NCBI GenBank assembly: GCA_036924285.1
Contig: JAYKYS010000001.1
Location: 3,322,501 to 3,386,500 of the forward strand
Direction of reading: 5' to 3'
From: Asterella californica
Taxonomy: Eukaryota; Streptophyta; Marchantiopsida; Marchantiales; Aytoniaceae
Length of the DNA: 64,000 nt
Within the stretch, counting starts at the first letter, position 1. Every line of letters begins with the position of its first letter. Position numbers and translations under genes: made by a program. Below the pieces are notes generated by a model. The model searched no databases. It saw only the letters and a list, made by a program, of their open reading frames with translations, and was not told the DNA's origin. Below, one piece after another: positions 47,198 through 59,432 of this stretch.

Positions 47198-47240
47198 TTA
47201 TTCATCTTCTTCCAAGTCTTGAAGAGGAAAAATATGCACA
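47198..47240. repeat. Imperfect type-B palindrome
   Basis: TTATTCATCTTCTTCCA pairs imperfectly with TTGAAGAGGAAAAATATGC around AGTC. It is the right-hand hairpin of the 44.0-47.2 kb element. Confidence 0.5.
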
Positions 47241-50200
47241 AGTGGTTAAATTTATTGAATAATTAAATGAATGTTAGATCGTACTTATATCTGAAAGAAA
47301 ACTCTGAACTCTTTCCATTTATGGATCAAACCTTTGGAGCATGCACGTAAGTTTAATTCCCTTCTTGGTCCACGTTTGTCTTAATGTAAAGACGCAGCAG
47401 AAAGCAAGTAAGGACTTTCAGAACATATTTCTGTTTTAGAATATCTAAAACTGAAAACAGGTTAGGAAGAGCAAGTACAGTCACATTTCTTGTTTATAAT
47501 GTCTAAAGTAAGATTAATTATTTGGTCCTTTTCATGTTTAATTTTTATAAATAAGGAAATATAACCGAAATAAATCCAGTCCAAGTTAATTATGTGGAGA
47601 TAACTGTTCCTTCTCCATCGCATGTAAGATATCGATCAATAAAAAATCAAATTATTTTCTTCAGGTAACATGCATATTTTACCTCGTACGTTCGGATCGA
47701 TTAGTCTGTTTTATGGATACAGACACAGAAATTACAACGGTCCCAGAAGTCCGTCAGGTACGAAACGAATACGGTAAAAGGTGAAAAACCTCTCCTGCTC
47801 TGCCTGCGGGTCTCGACAATCTGTCGGCTTCCCCTCATCAGCGCCTCCAGAGTCCAGAGCTCCCCTCTGTCCTCCGCTGCGCACGTCGTACGGCGGTAGA
47901 GCTCGTAGTCGGCATTCCCCGTCTTGCCTCGCCACTGCTTCTCTTTCCGCTCCCCATGCGTTTTGTTTCTGGTCAGTAATTCTTGTCTTTAGCCTTGGTG
48001 GTTGGTTCGCTGCGGGCCGTGCCTTCCGCCTGCCAATAACCCTCCTGTGGGTTGGCACATTCTGTCCTTCTTGGCGGTTCGCCTTCTAGTATTTAGCTGG
48101 CCTTACGCTCGAAAACAAAAACAAAAGAGCCAGATGCGACAAGCTAGCCGACGTGGCATTTGGCCGCACGGCTCTTCGACCAGCAGCAGCGAATATTTCC
48201 TCTTATCAAATGAAAAGCAGATATTGTTTTCGATCATTCCTTCTTGTACAAAGATGGCCAGCGGCCAAATTCTATACAGTTCTTTTGTAGTGTTCTCTGA
48301 GCGGATTCTTTTGGACCCAGAAACAGCCATCTCGTCAGCCGGACGGCAAAGATATGGATTCCCGAAAAGTGAAAAGGGTTCCGTAGTTTCTTGCTTCTCC
48401 CGACTCCCTTCACAGGAAAAATTGGCCGGCCCCTGGTGTCCAGGAGCCCCCTTGTAGTGCCTGGGAGTAGGGGGTTTAAGAGAAGAATGAAACCTGACAA
48501 AATGGATCTGACATGTGGACAAGATTTGGATGTAATGGCTGCCGGATGGTGAGCACTGTATCCATCACTCATTTGGATCAATTTAAGTTATATGCCAAGT
48601 TGACTAGGCACTGGTGACACTACACGCCCGTCACAACTTTATGGAATCATTATCCTTTCGGAGTTTTCAAGAAAAACTATAATTCTCTATCATAAGATGG
48701 AAATACAAAGATATTGACTTCAAATGTTCATTTCGGAGAATGTTATATCCTAATTTATATTTAGTTCAAAGATTGCTCTAAACTATATCCTAATTTAGAG
48801 CAATCTTTTGAAATTTACAAGTTACGTTTAAAGTTGTAATTTAATCGAATCCAGGGTTTCTAGTTTAGTGTGAGGTCTAATATGCATTTAATGTTGTTGA
48901 ATAGACCCCAACACGTAAAAAGCAGACAGATCCCTTCATTGCTAAAGTCGAGCACCCTCTGCAAAAGATCCCATTTGTTTGGCAAAAGTGAGGTTAGGGA
49001 ACATTGTAGAGTTGTGGTTTTAGGGCAGTACTAGTTCGGGCCAGACTTGCTGCTATGTTATGGCCACCGCCCCCTTCTTGTACCGATATCGAGTACATAG
49101 GCGTGGAAGAATTGCTCATTCTGTTTGGGAATTAAAATGAAAAAATGTTGCATTTTATTTTCAAATCGTCTTTTCTTTCTAATATATCACTCTTTATTTT
49201 GACTAAAGTCTTTTTGCACTGAACTATCACTACACAAAGAAAACTAAAATTTTGGATCATTAAATACAACAGAGAGGTTATGAGTATGTTACACGTACCC
49301 AAGTCGGGAACCACAAAATTTTATCACTATGAATATATTATTACTGGATGTGAGATCGTTTTATGGGGGTTTTATTTATACCGACATGGCAGGACGTAAT
49401 AGAAATTTTCTTGATCACACCCCTAATATGGTTATTATACTTGATCATACCTCCTCTTAGTGATGTACTGTGTTATCACATCCTTGATTAATAATAGATT
49501 ATGAAATCAATCACTTTGTCATGTCAATAACATGTAAGATTGACATATCAGATCTCCGACACTGCAAAGTAACTATAGTTCTTACAGATGATCAGTCAAA
49601 TATATGATCAAACAATACATCACTAAGAGGATGTAATCAAACACAACAAACAAGCAAATATCTCCACTAATGGAAGACGATAAGAGTGCCGAGAAACTTC
49701 AGCAAAACTGTATCATCTAGATTGTTTTCATTTTAAATTTATTTCTTCATTTGGAGAGATGTGTCAATCACAAACGTGGTATGATTTAGGTGTCTCCACT
49801 ATGAGCTTCTACAAGACCTTTTTTGGCTCACAAGGGATAGTATTATATACGTACTTGTTGATAATCATATTCTTCTTCTGGACCCCTGATACCAAAGCGC
49901 TATTTAATTATACCTAACTTACGAAATATGCATACTCAGGGTCCCCAGATCCTTTTATTTATTCTCTTCGACCCGTGAACTACGGCGAATATATACTGGA
50001 TGTGATGTTGATCATTCATTCACACGATTATTATTCTCAATATGGTTACTATTCTTAGGAGCAGCAATCAGAGCGGCTGGAGTAAGAAAAAGTAATATTT
50101 TCCGCCTTTACTAGCACCTCTCTGATCTTGAGTATCACATGCAAAGCGTAGTCGCTTCTCCCGATGAATATATATGTTTCGAAAGGAGTAAAGTAAAGCT

Positions 50201-51622
50201 CTGCTTCTCCAGCAAGGAAGGGTTTTAAAGAAAGCTTAGTAGTACCCCCCGCTAGTATCCCCCCCCCCCACCCCCAACTCCGCTCCGCGCCTGAGAACAT
50301 TTAGAAGTGGATAATATATTATGAACTGCTTCAGATAAAGAAGAATCAGGGAACTGTGCCACGATCGTGAGAGAAGATCACGATCGTGAGTAAAAGTATG
50401 CGAACCCTCTCGTCTTCGTCTTTAACTTGCTTGCTCGACTACATGATATAAGAGCAGCTGACCGGCCTGGACGGTGCCTCTGCGTCTACATTCGAAGTCT
50501 TCCTTCCTGTTGGAGGAGAACCACCATTAACTTAATCCTCCCAGTTTAGTATAGAATTAATTTAAGAAAATTAAATTACCATCAAACTCCTCATATGTTT
50601 ACTTCGAGTAGAAATTGCAATATTCTTTGTCCAGCTTCGACATATTTTAGCTCTTGTTGGGAATCTGCGGCGTTGCACTGATCTCACACCGCTCATTTCC
50701 AGAAAAGAAAATTAATTAAATGACAAGTTGATGGATTTCTACATCGTGTGTACTCTATGGAGATACAGTCAGCATTCCTTCGTTCTTCCCATCATCGTTA
50801 TATTCCTTAACTAAAGTTCATTTCTACCAAAAAAAAAACAAAAAGGATTATTAAAAGATTATGCTTTTGAGATTGGTAATTTGGTACAAGTATATCTCTA
50901 ATTGTGTTATAACACAACATGTGTCAGCACTTTATTGGGCGGGCAAAGATATGACAATATATTCATACAACATCCGAACCAATATTCACACGATATCAAC
51001 CGGAGGGATTTATGTAAATTCTTTATAATGTGTTTCTAATGTCATTGTTTCAAGTTTTCATAGGTTCATTTTAGAAATATATATTCTTAAACTTTTCTCT
51101 AATCGGTATATTCTTTAATTGCTACTAATTCTAATATTCCCGAGATATTCTGATAACCATGAGAGTGTGTCCACTGTAATGTAAGTAGAGAAACATATGG
51201 ACAGCCATCCGTAGTATAATCTTTCCTAAGCTCCCATCAGGATTTTTGCTATTCACATTTTCACTCGTGGAATATTACAAAGAAAACGTTGTTTTTCTGT
51301 TCTGTTTCCCTTTTATTTCCGGAGTAAATTTGAACACAGCAGCGCCATGCTCGTTTCCTTCTTTTAAGCGTTTCGAATTCAAATTTCAAACAGAAGATCG
51401 ATTATCTCTCATGAGTCATGTGGCGCTCAATAGTCATTGATGACCTAAACCCAAACGGAGAGAGAATGGACGGATACGTTCTGTCTGTCTAAGAGATGTT
51501 GTAACGGCGTTTTCATTGTCCAGTGAGAAGTCGCAAAGAAGGGTCTATACTTCTCTGATTCGAAGGTTTGGATCTTGAAATCACTTAGACGATGCGCTTG
51601 GAGGTTTTAATCTGGATTTGCC
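47241..51622. other. Intergenic tract, no recognised gene
   Basis: A GC-richer island at 47.73-48.58 kb has overlapping frames on both strands (108 aa minus, 151 aa plus, 139 aa minus), none with a known domain; it may be a remnant of a gene or transposon. A 15-bp perfect hairpin is at 48768-48808. The rest is AT-rich and featureless; a C-rich run is near 50261-50275. Confidence 0.4.
48768..48808. repeat. Hairpin with 15-bp perfect stem
   Basis: AAAGATTGCTCTAAA pairs with TTTAGAGCAATCTTT around an 11-nt spacer. A direct repeat of ATATCCTAATTTA (near 48744 and 48785) overlaps it. Confidence 0.6.
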
Positions 51623-51769
51623 ATGGCGGCGAGAGAAATGTCTGCACAAGATGCAGTAGCGTACAATTTCCCGTCCTTCCCAACAATCGTCATGGTCGTT
51701 TCACTCATCCTTGCGAGAATGTCTTCGGAATCTGCACTGGAAATGAGTGCAAAGCAGGTCCAGGTCTGA
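51623..51769 (+). CDS. Candidate 48-codon small ORF or first exon
   Basis: An ATG in a strong context (GCCATGGCGGCG) opens a 48-codon frame ending TGA. The product begins MAAREMSAQD and has a hydrophobic stretch PTIVMVVSLILA (about 20-31) that could be a membrane anchor. I do not recognise it. The opposite strand is also open here (51607-51810), ending SLAAMANPD, with an acceptor-like TCATATCAG near its start, so the true coding strand is uncertain. Either could be an exon of an unrecognised gene, or chance. Confidence 0.2.
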   Translation: MAAREMSAQDAVAYNFPSFPTIVMVVSLILARMSSESALEMSAKQVQV

Positions 51770-51810
51770 TATGAGGTGGAGGAATTGGGAGGGGGGTTTA
51801 GATGACGCAT

Positions 51811-54800
51811 TTTTCAAGTTCCACGAGGATAAGTTTCGAAGAGAGGAGTACCTTACTGGCGGTTTTCAGCCCGCTATGTAGTTGTTGGCGGTTCTCGCGT
51901 GGCGCAAAAGAAGAAGTCTCGGAGAGAGAAGAATGTATACATCTAATCAAGAAAAGCTGGGAAAATGTTTCCGACGAATTGACTATTTGAATAATTTCCC
52001 CTCTGAGGTAAGAGGGATGGTTAGTACCCTTTACCGGCCTGAGAGTTAGCAGCCGTTGGGTCTACAGGCACGGCACGCAATGAGCAAAATCCTAAAAGAG
52101 TTGAAACCAAAAAGGTTACACTTGAATAGGCGTAGTTGGCGGAGATACCTGTGCAAAGGTTATATTTGAATAGTCGTACTTGGCGGAGATATCTGTGCTA
52201 GATCTGAAGACTAATCTGTCACTACCTCTGCAGTACTGTCGCTGCCTCTGTCACTAGTTCTTGTCGTTTACCTGACAAACGGATATTAGCTGAAGGAGAA
52301 GTATGTCTTAACCTGCAACTGAGTTCAAAGAACTCCTTTCTTGAAATTTCTCTTTGGGTTTCGACACGCGAGAGCATAATGGGTGAGCGCAATTTACTAC
52401 ACTAGTTCAAAGAGTTCTTCACGCTCAAATGAATTCCTACTACAGTGAGATCGTACAGCCGCTGTTGATTCTTTTGTCTTCCAAACTTGTAGTGCCGCTT
52501 AGATGAGAAAAGTTTACTTCCAGGAAGCGAGAAAGTTCTCAATAACAGTTTCCAAGCGTGAATGTGCATGAATAAAATGAATCACAAGAAAACTCGTTAT
52601 GCGGTTTTGGTACATGCGAAAGCTGTCGGTGTCGTACATAAATCTTGTCACTTATTTACTAGACTAATCCGGGGACCACTCGAACGTGGTAAAGTGTAAG
52701 ACGCTAGTTGCACGTCACGAAATAGTTTGAAACTCGGAGTTCTAGTTCAAATGACTGGAATGTCAGTACTTCTGTGCTCCACACAAGAAATGTTTATTTC
52801 CAATTCTTCCAAAGATGAAGCAGTTTACTTGGGTCTATTGGAAAAACTGAAAATAAACTTGCATATTTGATATGGATGCAGGAACTCTTTATGTTTCTTG
52901 TCCGCTTATCTTCCGGACCAACTCTTGAGCAGCAGCAGATAAGTGGTAAGGCAGAGATGTTTACGGGACGAAAGGGATTGAAAGGAAGAATGCTTCCAGG
53001 CATCATGCTGAAGTATTCAACTTTCCAGCTCAAATTATCACATCGAGAGCACGTGTGCTGGATCTGCAGAAGAACAGCCTTTTGACAAAGCTTGTCTCTG
53101 TCTCCAAACTTCATCCAATTGAGATCGAGGTATGCATATGAATATGACTAGAAACTCAAAGAATGTTATGTACATAAAGGACAATGCTTTGCATTAACGC
53201 TGGATGTCCAACAGGAGAGGAGGTGAAAGTCTAGGTTTTTCAGGCGAGTCCTGAATCATAGGGATCTCAACATATACCTTCCTCATGCTTGAGTAGATTA
53301 TAATGACTGGCGCCGATGGGCGCTTTCGGAGTAAGAACAGTGTCGTTTTAGAGTTACGTCCGAAACTGAGACAGCAACCGACACTGCCGCATATGTCAAC
53401 TGCGATAATTTGCGCATCGTTGGCAACAGTAAAGTTTAATTTTTGTTTAGGGAAGTTGGAAAATAGTTTCCACAATATCATAGTATATGTTGTTCTTTGT
53501 CGTCCACCCCTACCGTTGCAACGCTCGTTCAGGAATCAGATATGTTTGAAAAACCCTTATGAATCACTTGATGTTCACGCGTCGATTCTCGTCCGTGCCT
53601 TGTACACCTTTGCACTTTCTTCATACAGTGGGGCACGTACAAGGTGCTTATGAAGGTCTAAACAAAGGACTCCTTACTCTTTCTCGCTAACATTGATGAT
53701 TACGAACAGATGTTGTAAGTTCAACCAACAAACCCATGAGGCAAAAGAAGGTGACCATGAGCACACCTCAACGGAACAACTCTCTCCTGACTTTCGGAAA
53801 TAAAACTGCATACTTCAAACTTCAAAGGGTAGCCTCATGAGTAATATTCTCTTGTGAACCTTCACTAGAAGTTGTCACGAACAGCTTAAAGAGCGGTTGC
53901 TCCTGTCGTGGTGTTTTCTTGTCCCCTCTTTTACAGCTTTCAATCATTAACCACAGCGAGTTTGAAGGTGGCATGCAAATTGGAGTACATACCAAGTGTT
54001 TCTGAACTTTTGTGTTTGGTTTCAATCACGTCTTCTACATCTTTACTCGGTTGGAGAGTACGCAAGTACGTTCTCCCCATTGCAACTAGCTAGTAACTTC
54101 CATTTGCATAGATTTTGTTCAGCTGAGATGATGGGAGCTAAAAGAAGGCTTACTCTTGGTGTTTGTTGTCTCTCTCCTTGACAGCTACGAGTCACTAAAT
54201 AAGAATGTGCTTGAAGGTTCGGATGCTAACATAGATAACCGTATCAAATCCAAGCTAATCCGAGGTCGTCCAGTAATCCAAAACCAGAAGATTTCTCTGT
54301 GGACAAAGGTGGACAATATGAGGTTGCTCGATGGCAACTTGTTGAGGTGTGGATGGCTAGTTCACACACATTTGGAGAGCAGACACAAACAATAGGGTTT
54401 ATGCTTCCAGGAAAAGGAACAGATTAGCAGGAGGCGAGTGGACAATTTGTTCCAAAAACAGGGGATTTCTGCAGAGTCAAGGTCAAACTCAAGCTGGATG
54501 GTTTGTTTGAATGGTCCATGTCTAACCGTAGTTAGAGGTATGGCAAGGAGATTAAACCCTAAAGTTAATACTGTACTTCTTTACCAGGAACAGGAAGAAG
54601 AACTGGAGCCGTAAGCGGCGTTCTCTGTGCCTCACGCTGATGACCACGTCAAGTCACAAAATTGAAGGATGATCAGCTTCATCATGAAGACACATACTTG
54701 TCCCCACAAATCTCTATTTTGGGTGTCAGAAATGGTAACTCCTCGTCTTTTCTTTTCCCTAGTCAAATTCTAAAAGTCTTCCTGGTCTTCGGCACGCAGA

Positions 54801-57650
54801 AATCGTCCCTGCTTCTCCATCCCTCCCTAAATTTTACCTCCTGTTTCTGTTTTTGCTACCCTCCTCAACTCAATCATGAGGTTGATTTACTACCGGTTCA
54901 CTTCACGCTCAAATGATCAACTGCACCTGACGGGATCCGTTCTTTACCGACCACAACTTAACCCACTCGTACGACCAACTGCATTAACTACGCCTACATG
55001 GTTAGGAAAACTTGCATACAGTATCCGTTTGTCCCATCACCTCAATTTCGGATTCTTTCCTTGTCGGTGTATACCCAGCAGGCTGAGCGTGATATGTATT
55101 ATGTAGGAAACTCGCCTCTTTCTCGGTCTTGGGTGGATCTTCTGAGTTCTGTCGTCCTACGCCGTGGGAACTACTGTTTTAGCTATCTTCTTCTCTTTTA
55201 ATGGAAATAATCTTTTCGTCTATATTATTATTATGATGAATTGTTGTTACATTCCGGACTCCATGCTTGGATGAAAACGACGTGAGGTCTGTCCGCGGGT
55301 TTTCCCGTGTCGAAACAAAGAAAACAACAAAGAAAACAACGTGAGGTCATGTTCTGTGTTATCTTTGTCTCTCGAGTTAATCCGGCTTTTAGGAGCGAAT
55401 ACAAAATAGAATCACTGTTGGAGCTAAAAATGGTTGCTTTAGTTATCCAGATTTTATGTTTACGGTAACACTTTACCAACTTCTTTTTGTTTTTCTTCTT
55501 TCACTATTTCCTTTCTCAGATACCCGTTTCTACTCTTCCATCCATTGGATAGTATAACCGATTCTTATCCCGACAACTCCCGCAGGCCCGGTATAGCTCA
55601 TTGAGTAGGTCCAGGTTAAGATAAGATACATTTCATCCCATCCAACGATGATGTACGTTTAATTAGGACTTTTATGTACTTACTGTACTTAAATCTACAA
55701 GACCAAACTCAACCGAGTCTTGACAGGAGAATTCCTCATCCACGACCTGCACGGTCCGAAGCAGTCCAATGCTTCATGTTGTTCGTTATTTCATGTGAGA
55801 ATAGAAATGCTGTAGAGTTTTTCTAATCAGCTTATCCTACAGAAACTATGTAGATTCTGTTTGAACCATGTACCTTAATTTCCTCCTCTTGACTGCACAA
55901 AAGATACCAAAAAGGATTTGCCGGTTGATTGTTCAAGAAAACGTCTCTCGATACTGATTTGCAGCAAACACCGTCAGCGAGCAATTTTTGGAACATAGTG
56001 CTGCTGCTTTATTTATATGGAGCTTCTCATGTTCCTTGCCCCGAGAAGCCAAACAGCCATCGCAGTCTGTCTTCCAACACATTTGACATCACCGTATTCA
56101 TACCACTTTCGCCTTCCTTTTGCATCAGTTTCCCCCGAGTAAAACTATAAAAAATACGAGGTGTGTCGAAGGCATGTTCCTTGAGGTAGTCCCGTGAAAG
56201 AGTTTGACAATGTGGCAGTGTGCTCAGCTCATGAATGCCATCGAAACTGAACGAACCATTTAGATGCAGTTACAGTACCTGCACTCTCTAAGAGATGGAA
56301 CATGTTTCTATCCATGGTCCAGGAACATGAACTGTCCACCACTTCTTGCAAACTACTAGCCGTTATTCAAAACCGAACTCTACTAATTGTATTACCTTTC
56401 CATCAGATTCTGCTTTCAGTCTACTGTTCTGCCTCATGGTTTTTCATAACTCTCATTGCTCTCTCTTAAACCGAACTATGTTGCTTGACTTGTTCCTCTA
56501 ATTGGGCATCTCCACCAGCTAAGGCGTTCCATTTCAGTATAATTAGTAGATAACATCATTCAACAGCAATCATCCATTTACTTATTGTTGCATTAGCATT
56601 GTCAACGAATTTCCTCCTTCTTCGTTAACTTTCTTATCCATGGCAGTGACAGCAGGTTGATCATTGAACAACTGGAATTGAGCCGGTCGAGTTGGTTTAC
56701 ACCACTTCGTCGCATGGAGTAGAAGATAATTCCTTCCTTCAACGTTCAAATCATTTCATCGTGCGCAACAGGAGGAGCAGGTCAAATTTTATTGCTCATC
56801 CGGCTGGTGAATAATGAAGGTCATTCTTATCCCAGTTCTATTATTTAAAATCCTATGTGGCTGCTGGAAACCTCGTCAGCCCAAAGAAATCATGGGAATT
56901 ATTGTCGTCTCGTTCTTTCGTTCAGGTTGAATTCACTCATACTTGAGCTTCACGGTAGAGGACACCCTTTCAAGTGACAAGCAAGGAAGTCACTGAAATA
57001 TCCATCATAGCACATTGCCAGAGATAGGTATTATTGCTGTTACGTTCACTGGGCGATTACTCTTTCTTCTACATACATAGTTTTCTGTCCTTCGTTTGCT
57101 GCTGAGATGTGCTTCCAGTTACGCTCCAACACTGTTATTTTATCAGCCGAGACTCAGAGCTGGCTGATGGCGAGGCATAGAACTGACTGTCGAGGTATGT
57201 GACCTCTCGCAAATCCTGCTACCTCGTTATAAATGAGACATAGTGGAGATGAAAAGAATACCTAGACAGACATCGCCTAGAAAAAGGATCAGGTTCGATG
57301 CCGGGTCGCACGAATGGCTTCCAGATGATGCCACCTCTCCATGAGTACAGTTCTTTTATCCTTTTCGTTGAATCGAGAAGCATGAGAATTCTCCATGAGG
57401 TACAGGTAACGATCGGAGTAAACCGAAGAAGTGTATGAAGAGCCTGTACTTCTTGCTGTAAAGCCGGCCGTTCCTGCAAGGCAGAAGATTCTGACGATAT
57501 GTTACAGTAGTAAACTATGTAAACCTTTCTGTGATAAGCTAAAGCATGTGTATAAATATAACGCTAATAATTGAAGTAGCTAATCATTAGGCGTTGCACG
57601 CAAGCAATGAAAGAAAGAAAGGATGGATGGAAACGAGGGGTGGGAAAGGG
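51811..57650. other. Intergenic tract, no recognised gene
   Basis: Frames up to 116 codons occur (52794-53114 minus, 53194-53481 minus, 53303-53653 plus), but they overlap on opposite strands and no domain is recognised. A B-box-like GGTTCGATGCCGGG is at about 57292. Decayed gene or transposon exons are possible; transcript data would be needed to tell. Confidence 0.35.
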
Positions 57651-59432
57651 GCCACTGCCCTAAATAGGCTCTACTACAGTACTGGGAAGCGCTCGCTAAT
57701 TTAAGCCCTGGTGGCTATAGACAAGAAATGAGGAGCGGGTAGGGAAGGGCGAGGCGGGAAGATAGCGAAACAACCCGGGGAATATTTTCGGGCAGAGACC
57801 GGCGACGGCAGTACGGGATGGGGCCATGTGACATGTATGGGCATGGCGATGTGCATTCGGGGGTTCCGAGGCGGCCCTCTAAAACAATATATTCCTGCGT
57901 CATGGTAGGATGGCATGATGCGGGGCTACCGAGGCAGCCCCAGATATTGTGGTGTGTGAATATATTCTAGACCTCAGCGAGTTCCGTAGGTCCGGGCCGA
58001 ACCTCCCTGAGGAAGGCTCTCTGTTCTCCTTTTTCTTCGACGTCCCCATCGCCATCTTCTTCATTCATTCCTTCATTCATTCATTCCATTTCGTGTGTCT
58101 GTCTGTCGACAACGAGGACTGAAACGGGACAAGCTGTCTTTCTGCTGCTTGCTGCTCCTGCTGTGATCTTGCTGGGCTCAGGCTTCCTTTCTGTGAGCGG
58201 CCCCGCGGCTTCAAATTCTCATGTGCACACCACCCTTCACCTCAACTGAATCTCTCACTGTTTCGCACGAAATCTAGATTTACCCGATCGCTCTGACTGT
58301 CTCTCACTCGTGTCAATCAATCAACCAAGCAATCAATCAATCCATCCATCTACCTATCTATCTATCAACTCTCACGTTCATCGTCCACTCCACTACTGTC
58401 TTTCAGAACGAACTCGAAGAAGCTCTTAGAGAAGTGAAGCCAAGCCGCGGGCAGCAGCTCATCATCCGTTAGCTAAAAGTCCGCGTGCTGCCGGTTGGTC
58501 GGTCCTCTCGTCGTTCGTACAAGGGGTTCGGTTAGCTCTCTCGGGTTCGAAGGGTGCACGAGGGAGGGTGAATAGCGGATATCGCGCGAGCGAGTGGGCC
58601 GATTGCTGCCGCTTTTGCTGCTTGTCTGCGAGAGAGCGAAGGAAGCCAAGCAAGCAGCGCTGGGGTTTGGTGGGTTGAGGAGGTACCACGCACTCACGCG
58701 CACGCAGGTTCTTATGAGGAGGAGGAAGTCTTCTATGTAGGGGCGCAGCCAGTCTGATCGTTCAAGGACGAGAGCTTCCCCGTCGACTGCGTAGAGTCTG
58801 CCAGGCCCTTCCGAGGTGAGTTGGGGCGAGATCTACAAGATAGAGGACTCGTGGGCTGGGGTGGGTTGGTCAAGGTGGTGGTGACTTAAGGAGGTCCGTC
58901 GAGTCTCTCGTTGTGGCTGACGGAAGTGTTAGTCACTGCACTCATATCTTTACGGGCTCATCGAAATTCCGGTAGTCCGTGATTCAGAAATTTCGGAGTT
59001 TTGGTAGCCTGAACGTTTCTTTCTTAAGTAGGAAAGGACGAAACTTTCGTGCCTCGTGGCGCTGTCGTCTAGTCAGACTAAGCCACATACAAAGCAGATT
59101 CCATCTTCTGCCACTCCATTTCGCCAAAGCTCTCGCGGCGCGGTTCACTTCACTTCGCCACACTTCGCCCTATTCATTCATCTCGGCTTTTGCTGTCCCG
59201 AGCGGACTGCGAAAGAAAGCGACACTCGGAGGGTCCGAATCTTCCGTATGGAGTACTCTTGTTAACAAGAATAATCACAAATCTCCCAGCTCAAGTCGAA
59301 CATCGTGCTAGCTCTTATCACAGATTCTGCTGCTGCTGCTGCTGGGGGGAGTTCTCTCAAGAGAATGGGAATGAGAAGCGGGCTACAGCGCGGAGGTGTT
59401 GCACACCGAGCTGCCGTTGAGGTCTGACGGTC
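57651..59432 (+). promoter_or_regulatory. Promoter and long 5' leader region of the IDD gene
   Basis: Rich in pyrimidine tracts and tetranucleotide runs (TTCATTCATTC near 58060-58090; CAATCAATCAATCCATCCAT near 58316-58347), as is common in plant 5' leaders. Several short upstream ORFs occur (for example 58979-59311 and 59056-59265), so translation control by uORFs is possible. No TATA box was assigned. Confidence 0.45.

Noticed and set aside
47732..48581. Cluster of 100-150-codon ORFs on both strands
   Set aside because: Open frames on both strands in a GC-richer island, none with a recognisable motif; noted only as an unexplained island.
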